Below, piece after piece: positions 52,816-62,642 of a stretch of DNA of 64,000 nt; position 1 is the first letter of the stretch, and each line of letters opens with the position of its first letter. The DNA lies in assembly GCF_002294725.1 (NCBI RefSeq), contig NZ_NSFT01000002.1, positions 62,001 to 126,000 of the forward strand, read 5' to 3'. The position numbers and the translations under genes are program-made. The stretch is from Mesorhizobium sp. WSM4313 (GTDB lineage: Bacteria; Pseudomonadota; Alphaproteobacteria; Rhizobiales; Rhizobiaceae). The notes under the pieces were generated by a model that saw only the letters and a program-made list of their open reading frames with translations, searched no databases and had not been told where the DNA came from.

Positions 52816-53189
52816 TCTGGTCGCCTCCGACTGGTCAGCGCATGAGGCCGACGGCAGATCGGCTGCAGCTCTCCAGTCTAAAGAACGCACGCAATCGGCA
52901 GATGTTGCGCGGAACTGAATTGGGTGCGTCTATCGGTGTTCGTCCGATTGCGAGACGAGGGCCCTCAGCTTACGTCCTTGGCCCGCTGCCGTCTTTCCGT
53001 GCTAGACGATCTAGGAGTCTTTGAACTCGACCAGGAAGCCACCTTTCAACGCGAAAGATCGGCAGGCTTAGCAAATGTCTCCGGACCGCCTCGTTGGAGA
53101 ACTGGCCCCTCAGCAACTCGGCAACTCGATCGTTCTGACGTAGCCCGCGCGGCATTTCTTGGCACCTGTTTGCTTTCTAACCAGCGCCG
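52816..53189. other. Stretch without a supported gene
   Basis: About 370 bp between the hypothetical protein at 52384 and the sunset remnant. Short frames on both strands are rich in Arg and Pro and have no ribosome site or family-like motif; I see no gene, RNA or repeat. Confidence 0.5.
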
Positions 53190-53333
53190 GTGTTGAAGTT
53201 CCCAGCGGCTGAGGCCGAGCACGACATCTCCCAGTTTTATGATCGAACGGCGATCTCCACTGGCAGCGGGGAGCGCTGGTTCTGCAGCGAAGCTGATGCC
53301 CGATCCGAAGAATGCCGAAACGCACGCCGGTAG
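53190..53333 (+). pseudogene. Remnant of a sunset-domain protein
   Basis: The plus strand reads QFYDRTAISTGSGERWFCSE, then ADARSEECRNARR and a stop at 53331-53333. This is the C-terminal half of a sunset domain (compare GERWFCSEAEAQAAGWRKAR in 41308-41676); the upstream N-terminal half and the membrane segment are missing, and AGW reads EEC here. No start or ribosome site exists. Confidence 0.65.
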
Positions 53334-53436
53334 CGCCCACCGTGGTCCTGAACTGCTACACAAGCGCGGCTTTGGTTCCTCTGACGGCCAGCGAGCGTCG
53401 TCAGGTTAGGAGTGTGTGGTCGAGCTTTGTGGGCCA

Positions 53437-53538
53437 TCAACTCAACACCAACCCGGCCACCAAAATGACCACCGCGAGGGATACTGGAACGGCCAGCAAC
53501 CAGCCCGCTTCCGTTAAATCGATTTCGGCGTCTTTCAC
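53437..53538 (-). CDS. 33-residue predicted membrane peptide
   Basis: GTG at 53538 with AAAGGAG about seven bases upstream, stop at 53437-53439. Residues 1-11 are acidic/polar (VKDAEIDLTEA), followed by a 20-residue hydrophobic segment (WLLAVPVSLAVVILVAGLVL). Good ribosome site and a clean single-helix pattern, but no conservation evidence. Confidence 0.4.
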   Translation of the reverse strand: MKDAEIDLTEAGWLLAVPVSLAVVILVAGLVLS

Positions 53539-54305
53539 GAACACTCTCCTTTTCAGGAGAAGGATTCAATCGCCCAATGGTTCCGCTGATGCTAAGCCCA
53601 CCTCGAGGTAAGTCGCTCCATCGAGGTTCCAGCAAGATTCCCTCCGTGGCTGCGGCCCACGATGACCGCGCTACCTCATCAGAGCTTAATTCGGCGAGAC
53701 ATGCCCTCACGGCCACGGGCCATTTCGGTCCGCGCTTAGACTATTCGAGCAGATTTTTAGCGGCTGCACATTGTCTCACAGCGGACGCCCCCGTGCTGAT
53801 TATTTACCGAGACCGGCTGGAAAAGGACGCCGTTGTGGTCGCATCACTCATGGCTGTCGAATGCGACGAAAGCGCCAAGACATACCGCGTCGGAGACTAT
53901 CAGGTCCACTAGCTCGCAATCCGTCTCAATTAGGTGGGGATCACGCTCGCGGATGGTCCAAATAGTGTCCTTAATGGAGATCGTATCGCCGGGCCGGACG
54001 TTGGCGAGCAGTTGTCGAACCAACTCCACAGTTTGACCACGCGGCCGATCACCAATGGGAATCCCCACCACTGAAATCCCAAACCCAAGCACCCGAATTT
54101 TTTCTACCTCGGCGGAACAAAAAGCAATCAGTATCTTTTCAAAGCCGATCCGCGATGGCACCCGGAGAATTCCGGCCACCCAGGTTCTTGGAATACGTCA
54201 TGGCTAGAAATGAAATCTTCAGGATAATTTGACAGGCTGGGAATTTGCGGGACCCAGGGTGGGGTTCGAACGGGTGATTAGGAGAAAGCGCAAGGCCTCT
54301 CGACT
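53539..54305. other. Gene-poor region with one weak reading frame
   Basis: A 111-codon minus-strand frame at 53844-54179 (VRQLLANVRPGDTISIKDTI) looks slightly protein-like but has no ribosome site at its GTG; a plus-strand frame at 53577-53912 overlaps it and is less convincing. No RNA, repeat or terminator is evident. I do not call a gene here. Confidence 0.35.
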
Positions 54306-55565
54306 GTGTCAGACCTCATGCACCTCGATGCGCAGGATGACCCTGCCCTAACTGCTGAAGTTGACCGGCTTCTGGCGCACCGAACGCGCGATATCCGCCT
54401 CAAAGGTGAAATCAAGCGTCTGTTTCGAGCACGAGTCTGGCCGCAAACGGCGAAGATCATTCGTGCCTGGATGATCTGGGTGGCCTTGTTGGATCTGCTG
54501 ACGCTGGCGCTCAACATGCTGATGCTCCCAAGCGCAATCGCGCAATCTATGCTTCTGCCTGGAGCTATCATCCCGCCCGTCGTCGTCGCAGTGGTTCTAG
54601 CATGGCGAAAGCCGCGCCCCTCCTGGTTCGAAGGGGCTTCACTGATTGTAGGTATGTTACTGATTTTGTTGTCGGTTGCGTTGGTCGGCGTAAGCGCTGG
54701 CGGCGAGTTCTATGAACGGCAATTGAACGTCATGCTGTTCGTGGCCATCACAGCCATCATCATCTTCGGCATCCCGCTGGCCTGGACGGTCGCGATTGCC
54801 GCGCTGGCGCTCGGACTGTATCTGGTATTTCAGGTGCAGAATCCGGCCATCGAGCATGGGAGCGCCGTCGCTGGAACGCTGTTCTTCGCCAGCGGTATCT
54901 TCGCGACGGTCGCAGCACGGCGCATCATCACAATTCTCGCTCAGAAGACTTTCCTGTTTGAGCTACGCGACCGGCGCAGGGTCGCCGAATTGGCTAAAGC
55001 GAATGATCGACTGGAATTGCTGGCGAAGACCGATCCGCTCACGGGCATCGCCAACCGGCGCTGGATGACTGAGACGCTTGACCACCTGTGGGGAAATGAC
55101 AAACGTTGCCTCGACGGTGCGGCAATGCTGATGTGCGACATTGATCACTTCAAGAAGCTGAACGATCACCTCGGCCATTCCGAGGGTGATCGCTGTCTGG
55201 TGGAGGTCGCCAATATTATTCAGGAGAACATCAGGCGCGATCGTGATTGCGTGGCTCGCTACGGTGGCGAAGAGTTCCTCGTGCTCCTGCCCGGGGTAAC
55301 CGAGGAAGAGGCCGTCTCTGTAGCTGAGCGGGTTCGTAGGAGCATTGAGGCCGCCGCTTTGCCCAACCCCGGATCCCGCGTCTCGCGCAGCGTCACACTC
55401 AGCATTGGCGTGGCAGTTCAGACTGCTGACGAGGCCATTTCACCGGAGCAGTTACAGCGTCAAGCGGACGCCGCACTCTATCTGGCCAAGCAATCCGGCC
55501 GGAACCGGGTGCTGCTCCACAGACCCGACCCGGCGGTTCACAAACATATCCGCTCGACGCGGTGA
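54306..55565 (+). CDS. Membrane-bound diguanylate cyclase (GGDEF)
   Basis: 419 residues, GTG start at 54306 (ATG 54318 possible). N-terminal about 200 residues carry about five or six membrane segments (for example AKIIRAWMIWVALLDLLTLA). GGDEF domain from about residue 235: LTGIANRRWMTETLDHLW, MLMCDIDHFKKLNDHLGHSE, active site ARYGGEEFLVLLPG. The inhibitory site RxxD is present just before it (RDRDCVARYGG). Makes cyclic di-GMP from two GTP. The next gene, a kinase fragment, overlaps at GTGA. Confidence 0.9.
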   Translation: MSDLMHLDAQDDPALTAEVDRLLAHRTRDIRLKGEIKRLFRARVWPQTAKIIRAWMIWVALLDLLTLALNMLMLPSAIAQSMLLPGAIIPPVVVAVVLAWRKPRPSWFEGASLIVGMLLILLSVALVGVSAGGEFYERQLNVMLFVAITAIIIFGIPLAWTVAIAALALGLYLVFQVQNPAIEHGSAVAGTLFFASGIFATVAARRIITILAQKTFLFELRDRRRVAELAKANDRLELLAKTDPLTGIANRRWMTETLDHLWGNDKRCLDGAAMLMCDIDHFKKLNDHLGHSEGDRCLVEVANIIQENIRRDRDCVARYGGEEFLVLLPGVTEEEAVSVAERVRRSIEAAALPNPGSRVSRSVTLSIGVAVQTADEAISPEQLQRQADAALYLAKQSGRNRVLLHRPDPAVHKHIRSTR

Positions 55566-56083
55566 GGCCTCGAGTGAGGTCCGCAGTGCGACGTTCCAGA
55601 ATATCTTTGCATTTCGATCTACGTGGGTTGAACGTAGCGTCTTCACCACATGCAGCGCGCGGTTCGCTGACGATCGCCCGTGCGCAAAATGCCGGGCAGA
55701 TTATCGGCGCATCGAAAGTCGCCCGGGATATCACGGCAACGAAGGAGCACGAGCATCGCATTCGAATGTTGATTCGCGAAGTCAACCACCGGGTCAAAAA
55801 ACCAATATTGCGTCATTCCTCGATGATCAGGGAAACCAACAAGCGGCGCAATCCCACAGCTTTCGAGCGGCAGGTTCGTGAGCGGATCATGGCTCTGTCA
55901 CGCTCGCATGATCTCCTTGTTAGCGGCGACCGGAAGGGAGTGACGGTTTTCGAACTTCTGCTGTCGCAGGCCGAGCCGTTTGGGAGTGAGGGACGAATCT
56001 CCATGTCCGGACAGTCGGGCGCTGATCGCCGGCGCCTGAGGTTGATCATCGATTTCAAAGACGTTCGTCGACCCAACCTTTGA
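55562..56083 (+). pseudogene. HWE/HisKA_2-type sensor kinase remnant
   Basis: 173 codons. The middle reads GASKVARDITATKEHEHRIR (end of a PAS domain) and LIREVNHRVKKPILRHSSMI, then RERIMALSRSHDLLVSGDRK, the HWE dimerisation and phosphoacceptor region with the His in NHR. The next part KGVTVFELLLSQAEPFGSEG begins the HWE catalytic domain, but the ATP-binding N and G boxes are missing. The N-terminal about 40 residues are Arg/Ser-rich and unlike a PAS domain. Truncated at both ends, thus not functional as a kinase. Confidence 0.65.
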
Positions 56084-56897
56084 TGTCGGCCATGACCACC
56101 TCTTTATCCTTGTCATTGAGGAGGTCATGGAAATGGCCGTCATACAGCTTCAGCGTCCTGTCGACGGCGCCGGCGGTGTCATAGAAGAGTTGGCTGCCGC
56201 TCGGTTTCGTCGCCTTGTCGGCCGTGCCGTGGAGGATGAGCAAGGGCAGCTTAATCAGTGGGAACTGCTCCTTGAGCTTCTCATCGGCGCGAACCATCTC
56301 GGCAATTGTTTTGGTCGGCTGGGTTTCATGGGCGATGAGTGGATCGGCATTCATAGCCTCGACGACGGCCGGATCGCGAGAAAAATCCTCGTTCTTGAGG
56401 TGCAAGACATGCGCGTGTGGCGCGATGTGGCTAAGCCCCTTGAGCACCGCAAGGGCGAAGTCGGGCGCCGGCACCTGGAACGCGAAGCTCTCGCAGATCA
56501 GCCCCGCCAGCCCAGCTTGGTTTTCCAGCGCGTAGAGGCAGGCGACCACACCGCCTGCACTGTGTCCGAGCAGAAACACCGGCAGACCGGGCTCCCGCGA
56601 CTTGGCGATCTCCACGACACCCGCGACGTCGCTCACATAGTCGTCGAAACTGTCGACACAGAAGCGCTCGCCATCCGACCTGCCGCGTCCGCGCAGGTCA
56701 ACGGCATAGACGGCCAGCCCGTCGCCTATGAACTGCTCGGCCACCCAACCATAGTAGCCGCTGTGCGAATTGAACCCGGGGACGATAACGACGACGCCGT
56801 TCGGATTGGCGAATGGGCGCCACGACCGAAAAGCTATCTTCAAACCGCCGCGGCTCTCGAAGCGATCATCGACGGGGTTGAGGACTTCCTGGTTCAT
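56055..56897 (-). CDS. Alpha/beta hydrolase, monoacylglycerol lipase-like
   Basis: About 280 residues from ATG 56897, behind GGGAG; the longer open frame upstream is Arg-rich and overlaps the next gene. Oxyanion region VVVIVPGFNSHSGYYGWVAE, nucleophile elbow LGHSAGG, and the catalytic Asp/His in HGTADKATKP and DGHFHDLLND. The sequence resembles serine aminopeptidase S33 (Hydrolase_4) monoglyceride lipases. It cleaves an ester of unknown nature. Confidence 0.87.
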   Translation of the reverse strand: MNQEVLNPVDDRFESRGGLKIAFRSWRPFANPNGVVVIVPGFNSHSGYYGWVAEQFIGDGLAVYAVDLRGRGRSDGERFCVDSFDDYVSDVAGVVEIAKSREPGLPVFLLGHSAGGVVACLYALENQAGLAGLICESFAFQVPAPDFALAVLKGLSHIAPHAHVLHLKNEDFSRDPAVVEAMNADPLIAHETQPTKTIAEMVRADEKLKEQFPLIKLPLLILHGTADKATKPSGSQLFYDTAGAVDRTLKLYDGHFHDLLNDKDKEVVMADIKGWVDERL

Positions 56898-56944
56898 TTT
56901 CTTCTCCCGTCGAGCGCGAAGCTGAGGCTTTCGGAGATATCGGC

Positions 56945-57553
56945 TCAATGTCCTTCGACCGCGAAGACGATTTCCGCGAAGGCCGGAACCGTCTTTTCGC
57001 GGAGCCAGTCGCGCTGCAGTTCGCAGGCGAACTGAACCCAGCTGACGGGCACCGCCCCTGCTTGCAGAATGCGTTCGAGCCCGGCCCGGTGTGCCTCCAT
57101 GGAGGTGCCGCCGACGGCATCGACCACTGCATAAACCTCGAAACCGTCGCGCAATGCATCGAGCGCGGGAAAGGCCAGGCAGACCTCGGTCCAGAGAGCG
57201 GCCATAACGAGCTTCTTTCGGCCGGTTGCCCTGACAGCGTCGGCAAAGTCCTTGTCTTCCCATGCATTAATCGCGGTGCGGTCGATCGCTTCAACGGCCG
57301 GGAAGATGTCGCGCAGTTGGTGAATGAGAGGCTGGTTGCGACCGGTATTGACGTTCACTGTCGTCAACACGACAGGTACATCATAGAGTTTCGCCGTCTT
57401 CGCCAGCGCTACAATGTTGCTGACAAGGGTCCGCCGGTCCATTGACACTACGGAGGTTACCTGGACCGGTTGATAGTCGATGATCACGACGGCGCAGTTG
57501 CTGGGTGTTAAGAGGTGGTCCTCGACTGGATTGCGCGTGGGTCGGCTTGCCAT
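56945..57553 (-). CDS. Isochorismatase-family cysteine hydrolase (YcaC-like)
   Basis: 202 residues. Asp in VVIIDYQ, Lys/Arg in ATGRKKLVMAALWTEVCLAF with the catalytic Cys in TEVC, and the family's DAVGGTSMEAHRAGLERI. Catalytic triad Asp-Lys-Cys of the isochorismatase superfamily is present. Substrate unknown; the group includes N-carbamoyl and amide hydrolases. It precedes the hydrolase at 56055 on the same strand (47-bp gap). Confidence 0.87.
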   Translation of the reverse strand: MASRPTRNPVEDHLLTPSNCAVVIIDYQPVQVTSVVSMDRRTLVSNIVALAKTAKLYDVPVVLTTVNVNTGRNQPLIHQLRDIFPAVEAIDRTAINAWEDKDFADAVRATGRKKLVMAALWTEVCLAFPALDALRDGFEVYAVVDAVGGTSMEAHRAGLERILQAGAVPVSWVQFACELQRDWLREKTVPAFAEIVFAVEGH

Positions 57554-57598
57554 GGGTCTGTGGCTTCAGGTGCTGTACTTGGCCATGTTGCCGGGCAG

Positions 57599-58513
57599 CT
57601 ATCTGGCGAGAAAATCCGTGACCAGCTTTATCGTGGCGTCGGGATTCTCCTCCATGATCCAATGTCCGGAGCCGGGTATGATCTCGGCGGTCACATCGGT
57701 TGCGACAAAGCGCAGAACATCCGCCTGACCCGCGCCGAAGGATTTTTCGGCACCCAGCGCCAGCACCGGCATGGCAACCTTGCCGCCCTTTTCGACGAAT
57801 TCCTTGTTGTCGGCCGCATCCTGGTTGAACGCGGCGAACTGCTCGAAGGCATCGTGCATAGCACGCGGTCGGGCGTAGAGCTTCGAATAATGCTTACGGG
57901 TCGCTTCATCGATGGCCTTGGGGTTCGCCGACAGCTCATTCCAGAAGCGATCGAGATAGATGCGCTCTCTGCCCGCAACCAATCGCTCCATGTCGGGGCC
58001 GCGGAAGTTGAAGTGCCACAAGAGCGGCAAGCGGATGATGTTTTCCCAATCGCCGATGCCTGGCAGCGGCGCATCGATGACGGCCCAGCGTATGACGCGG
58101 TCGCGATACTGGGCGACGAAGGCATAGCCGACCATGTTGCCGATATCGTGGGTGACGAGATCCACCTTGTCGATCTTCAGATGATTCAGGATGCCGGCAA
58201 TGTCGAGCGCCTGGTTTTTCTTGGTGTAGCCGGTATCTGGATGGGCCGAGAGCCCCATGCCGCGCAGGTCCGGCACGATTACGGTATGGTCCTTCATCAG
58301 CCTGGCGGCGAGCGGCGCCCACATGTCGCCGCTGTCGCCAAAGCCGTGCAGCAAGAGCACCGCAGGCCCCTTGCCGCCAACTCGGACGTAAAGGCTGGTG
58401 CCGTTGGTGTCGATCGACTGCGCCTTAAATTCAGACGGAAAGGGGACAATCCGAGCCGACGCCGGCAACGTAAGAAGCATCACGCCTAACGCCGCTATCA
58501 CTATCTTGAGCAT
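57599..58513 (-). CDS. Exported alpha/beta hydrolase, epoxide hydrolase/haloalkane dehalogenase-like
   Basis: 304 residues. Signal peptide LKIVIAALGVMLLTLPASAR, then PAVLLLHGFGDSGDMWAPLA (HGF oxyanion region), nucleophile Asp in LVTHDIGNMVGYAF, a cap region with IRWAVIDAPLPGIGDWENII, and the late EIIPGSGHWIMEENPDATIK (His). A nucleophilic Asp, not Ser, points to epoxide hydrolase or dehalogenase chemistry. It is divergent from the sensor kinase at 58736 across about 220 bp. Confidence 0.85.
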   Translation of the reverse strand: MLKIVIAALGVMLLTLPASARIVPFPSEFKAQSIDTNGTSLYVRVGGKGPAVLLLHGFGDSGDMWAPLAARLMKDHTVIVPDLRGMGLSAHPDTGYTKKNQALDIAGILNHLKIDKVDLVTHDIGNMVGYAFVAQYRDRVIRWAVIDAPLPGIGDWENIIRLPLLWHFNFRGPDMERLVAGRERIYLDRFWNELSANPKAIDEATRKHYSKLYARPRAMHDAFEQFAAFNQDAADNKEFVEKGGKVAMPVLALGAEKSFGAGQADVLRFVATDVTAEIIPGSGHWIMEENPDATIKLVTDFLAR

Positions 58514-58735
58514 GTTGTTCTCCCGAAGCTTTGAGCATGTGAACCGAGCTGTGTCGGCCCGGCTGACGACCTGGCCTCGGGAACAATAGGTTTCGTGCTC
58601 CTATTGGATTGCTCGAATCTGACCTGGATTGAAGGAAGCAGCCCTTTTCTCGCGCCGCCCTTGCGCGCGGACGATTTTTTCGTTCCGAGCAAAACCAAGG
58701 GTGATAGGCTGTTGTCCCACGGTCGAGGGCGCGTC

Positions 58736-60435
58736 ATGGACAGAAGTGGGGGAATGGTTGACGATGCTGGCGCGAAGCTGAAACTGCTCGAGCAAGAACT
58801 TGCCCATGCGAGGAGCGAGCTCGATGCCAGCCGGAAGATTTCAGCTCAGCTCACCGAAGAGAAGGAGGCACTTCGTATCCATGCGGACCGGCGGCAGTGG
58901 GAGGCGGGCTTCCGGCTGGCGACTGATACGACACCCGGATTGATCTGGTTCGGCCGAGCGGACGGTTCGGTCGAATTTCTGAACAGCCAATGGTGTGCCT
59001 ACACCGGGCTCAGCATGGAGGAGGGGTTGGGCTGGAACTGGGTAAGCGTCATCCATCCGGAGGATCTCCCCGGCCTAATCGAACATTGGGGCGAGATCAT
59101 CAAGTCGGCACGTCCAGACGAGCATGAAGCGCGGATGCGCCGGTTCGACGGCGCGTATCGATGGTTTTTATTGCGCTGCGCGCCGCTACTCGACGAGTCG
59201 GGCGCCGTGATTCGATGGTACGGCACGAATACGGACATCGAAGAGCGTAAACGCGTAGAGCAGGCGCTCAGTGCTTCAGAAAATGTATCGCGTGGCCAGG
59301 CCGAGGCACTCAAGAGCACGCTCGATGCACTGGCGATGGAACCCGTCGCCGACAAGTTGGTGGAACACGTGCTGCGCATCATCACCGAGCAATTCGGAGC
59401 TCATAGCATCAGCGTCTGGCGACGGGATCCCGCGACTGGAATGATAGGCATCGAGATGGCCTTCGAAGAGGGCCGGGTGGTAACCAGCGCCGATCCGCGG
59501 TTCGCCGGAATGGACAAATGGCTGCCGATGGAAGAGCGCTGGCCTTGGCCGGAGGTCTTTCGTACGGGTAAGCCCAGCCTCATTGAAGACATCCGCACGG
59601 TCCCGGCATTTTCTCTGCGCGATCGTCTGCTGCCGATGGGCATTATCACTGTGTTGCTGGTGCCAATGTTCGTCGCTGGCCATCTTGAAGGGGCGATCGG
59701 TCTTCGCTTTGTCGAGAAACGGGTGTTTGGCACGGAGGAGATGGACCTTGCTCAGGCTTTGGCCAACCAAGTGATGCTGATGATCCAGTTCGCGCGCCTT
59801 TCCACTCAGACCCGCGAAACGGCCGTGATCGCGGAACGCAATCGCATCGCTCGCGACATACACGACACTCTTGCCCAAGGGCTGACGGGCGTGATCGTGC
59901 AGTTGGAAGCCGCCGAGGACGCAAACCTGCGGGGGCTTTCTGCGGAAGCTGGAGAGCATCTGGACCGCGCCCGCCGCCTGGCTCGCGAAAGTCTTAACGA
60001 AGCCCGGCGTTCAGTACACGCGTTGCGTCCGCAGGCATTGGCCGACAGCAATCTCAGCGGAGCGCTGGCGGAGTTATTCACGAAGATGACGCAGGAACGA
60101 GCCTGAAACTGGATTTCGCGGTGCTTGGCGCACCACGATCACTGCCTCCCGATTCGGAAGAGAATCTGTTTCGTATCGGCCAGGAGATCCTTACGAACGC
60201 CTTGCGTCATGCACGGGCGAAACTGGTTGTCGCCAAGCTGATCTTTTTACCGGGAGAAGTCTGCCTTGATCTGACCGATGACGGACGCGGCTTTGATCCT
60301 TCGAGCAAGAATGATGGATACGGTTTGCTTGGAATCAGGGAGCGGGTCGAAAGAATAGGCGGTCGGCTCGTTGTTCAAAGCTCAGCGGCGAAGGGCACGG
60401 CCGTGCGCATCACCTTGCCATCGCAGAAGGCTTGA
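58736..60435 (+). pseudogene. PAS-GAF-HisKA_3 sensor histidine kinase interrupted by a frameshift
   Basis: From ATG 58736 (GAGG seven bases upstream). PAS domain TPGLIWFGRADGSVEFLNSQ, GAF domain around PADKLVEHVLRI-like and MGIITVLLVPMFVAGHLEGA, HisKA_3 phosphoacceptor RNRIARDIHDTLAQGLTGV. The first frame stops at 60106 after KMTQERA; the second frame continues LKLDFAVLGAPRSLPPDSEE, IGQEILTNALRHARAKLVVA (N box) and DDGRGFDPSSKNDGYGLLGI (G boxes). One missing base near 60095 (CAGGAACGAGCC) explains the split. The intact response regulator follows after 4 bp, so the original was a working two-component pair. Confidence 0.8.
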
Positions 60436-60439
60436 CGTC

Positions 60440-61087
60440 ATGAGCATTGCTCCCGAAAACACGCCAGCCGCCAAGATCAGGGTTCTAATTGCTGACGACC
60501 ACGTAACAGTGCGCGAAGGTCTGGCGGCAATTATCGGCCGTCAGCCGGACATGCTGGTTGTCGCGGAAGCCGCAACCGGCCGTGATGCCGTCGATTTTTG
60601 GCGGCAGCAGCATCCTGACGTCGTGCTGCTCGACCTGCGTATGCCGGTTCTCGACGGTGTCGCGGCAATGGGCGAAATCAGGCAGCAGGATCCTTTTGCG
60701 CGCGTTGTCGTTTTGACGACCTTCGACACGGACCATGAGATTTCCCGCGCCATCAAAGCCGGTGCCCGTGGCTACCTGCTGAAGGACGCTCAGCGGGAAG
60801 ATCTACTCGACTGCATTCGCAAGGTTCATGCAGGCGAAATCTGTATCCCGTCGCTGCTGGTCGCAAAGCTTGCAGCTGCCGTCAGCAGCGAAGAACTCAG
60901 CGGCCGCGAGATGCACGTGCTGACGCTGCTGGCGCAAGGCAAGGGGAACAAGGAGATCGGCCTAAATCTGCACATCAGCGAAACGACTGTGAAGTCGCAT
61001 TTACGCAGCATCTTCAACAAGCTCAATGTTCTAAGCCGGACCGAAGCGATCTCCGTCGCCAGCCGGCGGGGTCTGGTTCAGCTTTAG
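60440..61087 (+). CDS. NarL/FixJ-family response regulator
   Basis: 215 residues from ATG 60440. Receiver: IRVLIADDHVTVREGLAAII (acidic pair), phosphoacceptor in DVVLLDLRMPVLDGVAAM, ARVVVLTTFDT, and LLKDAQREDL (Lys). LuxR-type HTH at the end: LTLLAQGKGNKEIGLNLHIS and ETTVKSHLRSIFNKLNVLSR. Works with the kinase at 58736, which is broken. Confidence 0.92.
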   Translation: MSIAPENTPAAKIRVLIADDHVTVREGLAAIIGRQPDMLVVAEAATGRDAVDFWRQQHPDVVLLDLRMPVLDGVAAMGEIRQQDPFARVVVLTTFDTDHEISRAIKAGARGYLLKDAQREDLLDCIRKVHAGEICIPSLLVAKLAAAVSSEELSGREMHVLTLLAQGKGNKEIGLNLHISETTVKSHLRSIFNKLNVLSRTEAISVASRRGLVQL

Positions 61088-61283
61088 CAGATCACAGGCT
61101 CAAGGTCTTCTCGCGCTTCTGTCGGCGTCCCGGCTGCGCTTGCGGGCTTCGTTCGAAAGTATGAGTCGACGCCGGGCCATTGGAAGTATCGGAAATTCCA
61201 CCGCTTCACCAATTTCGCGAGACCTCCGCGAAGTGCATCCTATCGGCATTGCAGGGACGTTGTGCTGCCGCGAGGGACAACCG

Positions 61284-62219
61284 GTGAACAGTCAAACGAC
61301 CGATCGTTTAGGCGAAACGACGACGGGCTTCATGGCAGCCGCCGAGAAAAGGGTTGCGCACAGACAGATGCGATGCTTGACCGGCGTTAGTGTCGAAGTC
61401 GCCCACCTGCATGGTCCCGGTCGGCATCTGGAGGACCTAGGGTCAAACCGGCCGCGACTGACCGCGATCCTGGAGCAGATCGGCGGCCGCGCGGAAATGC
61501 TTCTGACGCCCTTCTGCCCGACCCAGTCCATGCCTCCCTCCGCGGGAGGGGCTGTCAGACATCTCACCTTCGTGCCAGCCGGGGTACCTCTCTGGCAGTT
61601 TACCCGACAGTGCCACTACCTCCGCCGGCTGGTCGTCGATTTCGATCTTCCTGAACTGGCGGTACACTTCGGTGAAGCCTTCGAGTTTACATCCCGCCTT
61701 ACGCCGCGTGTAATGTTCCACGACAACCGCCTCCTGGCTCTGGTTGAATTGCTGGCCGATGCCTGCATTCACACCCACCCAGATGATCGCCTCTATGGAG
61801 ATAGCCTCGCCCTGGCGATATCGTACAATCTGTTCGGCTTGAGAGGGCAGGAGGAAAAACGGGGTGGACTTGCCCCCGCACGGCTCCGCCGAGTGACCGT
61901 GCTCATGGAGCAGAGTCTACCCAGAGCCATCCCTTTAAAGGACTTGGCCGATATGATCGGACTTTCCGAGGGCTATTTTGCTCGTGCTTTCAAGGCTTCT
62001 ACAGGAATGTCGCCGCATCGCTGGTATCTTGCCGCGAAGATTCGAGAAGCACAAAAAGCGCTGCTTCAAACAAGCGACGCGCTGGCTCAAGTGGCACTTG
62101 CCAACGGATTTGCCGATCAGAGCCATTTTACGCGTGCCTTCAGAACGATCACTGGCTACTCACCCGGGGCTTGGCGCAGGAGCCATCCGACACAGGAATC
62201 CGATTTTGCCGCTGCCTAA
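61284..62219 (+). CDS. AraC-family transcriptional regulator
   Basis: 311 residues from a GTG at 61284, with GAGGG seven bases upstream; the longer frame from 61140 has a non-typical N-terminus. The N-terminal about 190 residues are a sensing region of AraC_binding_2 type; the C-terminal two helix-turn-helices read PLKDLADMIGLSEGYFARAF and DALAQVALANGFADQSHFTR, ending ITGYSPGAWRR. Regulates by binding DNA; the effector is unknown. Confidence 0.87.
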   Translation: MNSQTTDRLGETTTGFMAAAEKRVAHRQMRCLTGVSVEVAHLHGPGRHLEDLGSNRPRLTAILEQIGGRAEMLLTPFCPTQSMPPSAGGAVRHLTFVPAGVPLWQFTRQCHYLRRLVVDFDLPELAVHFGEAFEFTSRLTPRVMFHDNRLLALVELLADACIHTHPDDRLYGDSLALAISYNLFGLRGQEEKRGGLAPARLRRVTVLMEQSLPRAIPLKDLADMIGLSEGYFARAFKASTGMSPHRWYLAAKIREAQKALLQTSDALAQVALANGFADQSHFTRAFRTITGYSPGAWRRSHPTQESDFAAA

Positions 62220-62642
62220 GGCGCGATACATCGCGCCTGGGCGTCCTAACTTGCTCGATCGCGTATCGATCAAACAATAAGGCCGCCCCGGTTAGACCGG
62301 GACGGTTATTGATTTATGATGAAAGTGTTTGCGGGGACGGCCAGCCACTGAAACCGACATTCGCTGGTCGTCAGGTTTTGATCGTGGCTGTGAAGTCTGA
62401 AATGGCGCAGATATTCGGAAGAAGTCACCGCTTCCTTGTTTGTCATTTCGGCAGACCAAAACGAGTGCTTACCGCGTTATCGCCGCATTCCGAGCTTCAC
62501 CAATCGTCGTCCGCTAGCCTCAAGGGACTGCCCTCCCAATGAATGTTCGAGATGACCGAATTGAAGCCCGAAGAACGAACCCGCTGCGCGGGATGGGCGC
62601 GTGGGGTGAGGTAGAGATCACGAGCCGGACGTCGCGCTCGCA
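62220..62642. other. Intergenic stretch before the integrase remnant
   Basis: Contains an inverted repeat, CCCGGT/ACCGGG with loop TAG at about 62287-62301, but not followed by a T run. Short frames have no family-like motif. No gene supported. Confidence 0.4.

Noticed and set aside
53237..53716. 159-codon minus-strand open frame
   Set aside because: It has Arg/Ser-rich composition, lacks a ribosome site, and runs antisense to the sunset remnant and over the small membrane peptide frame.
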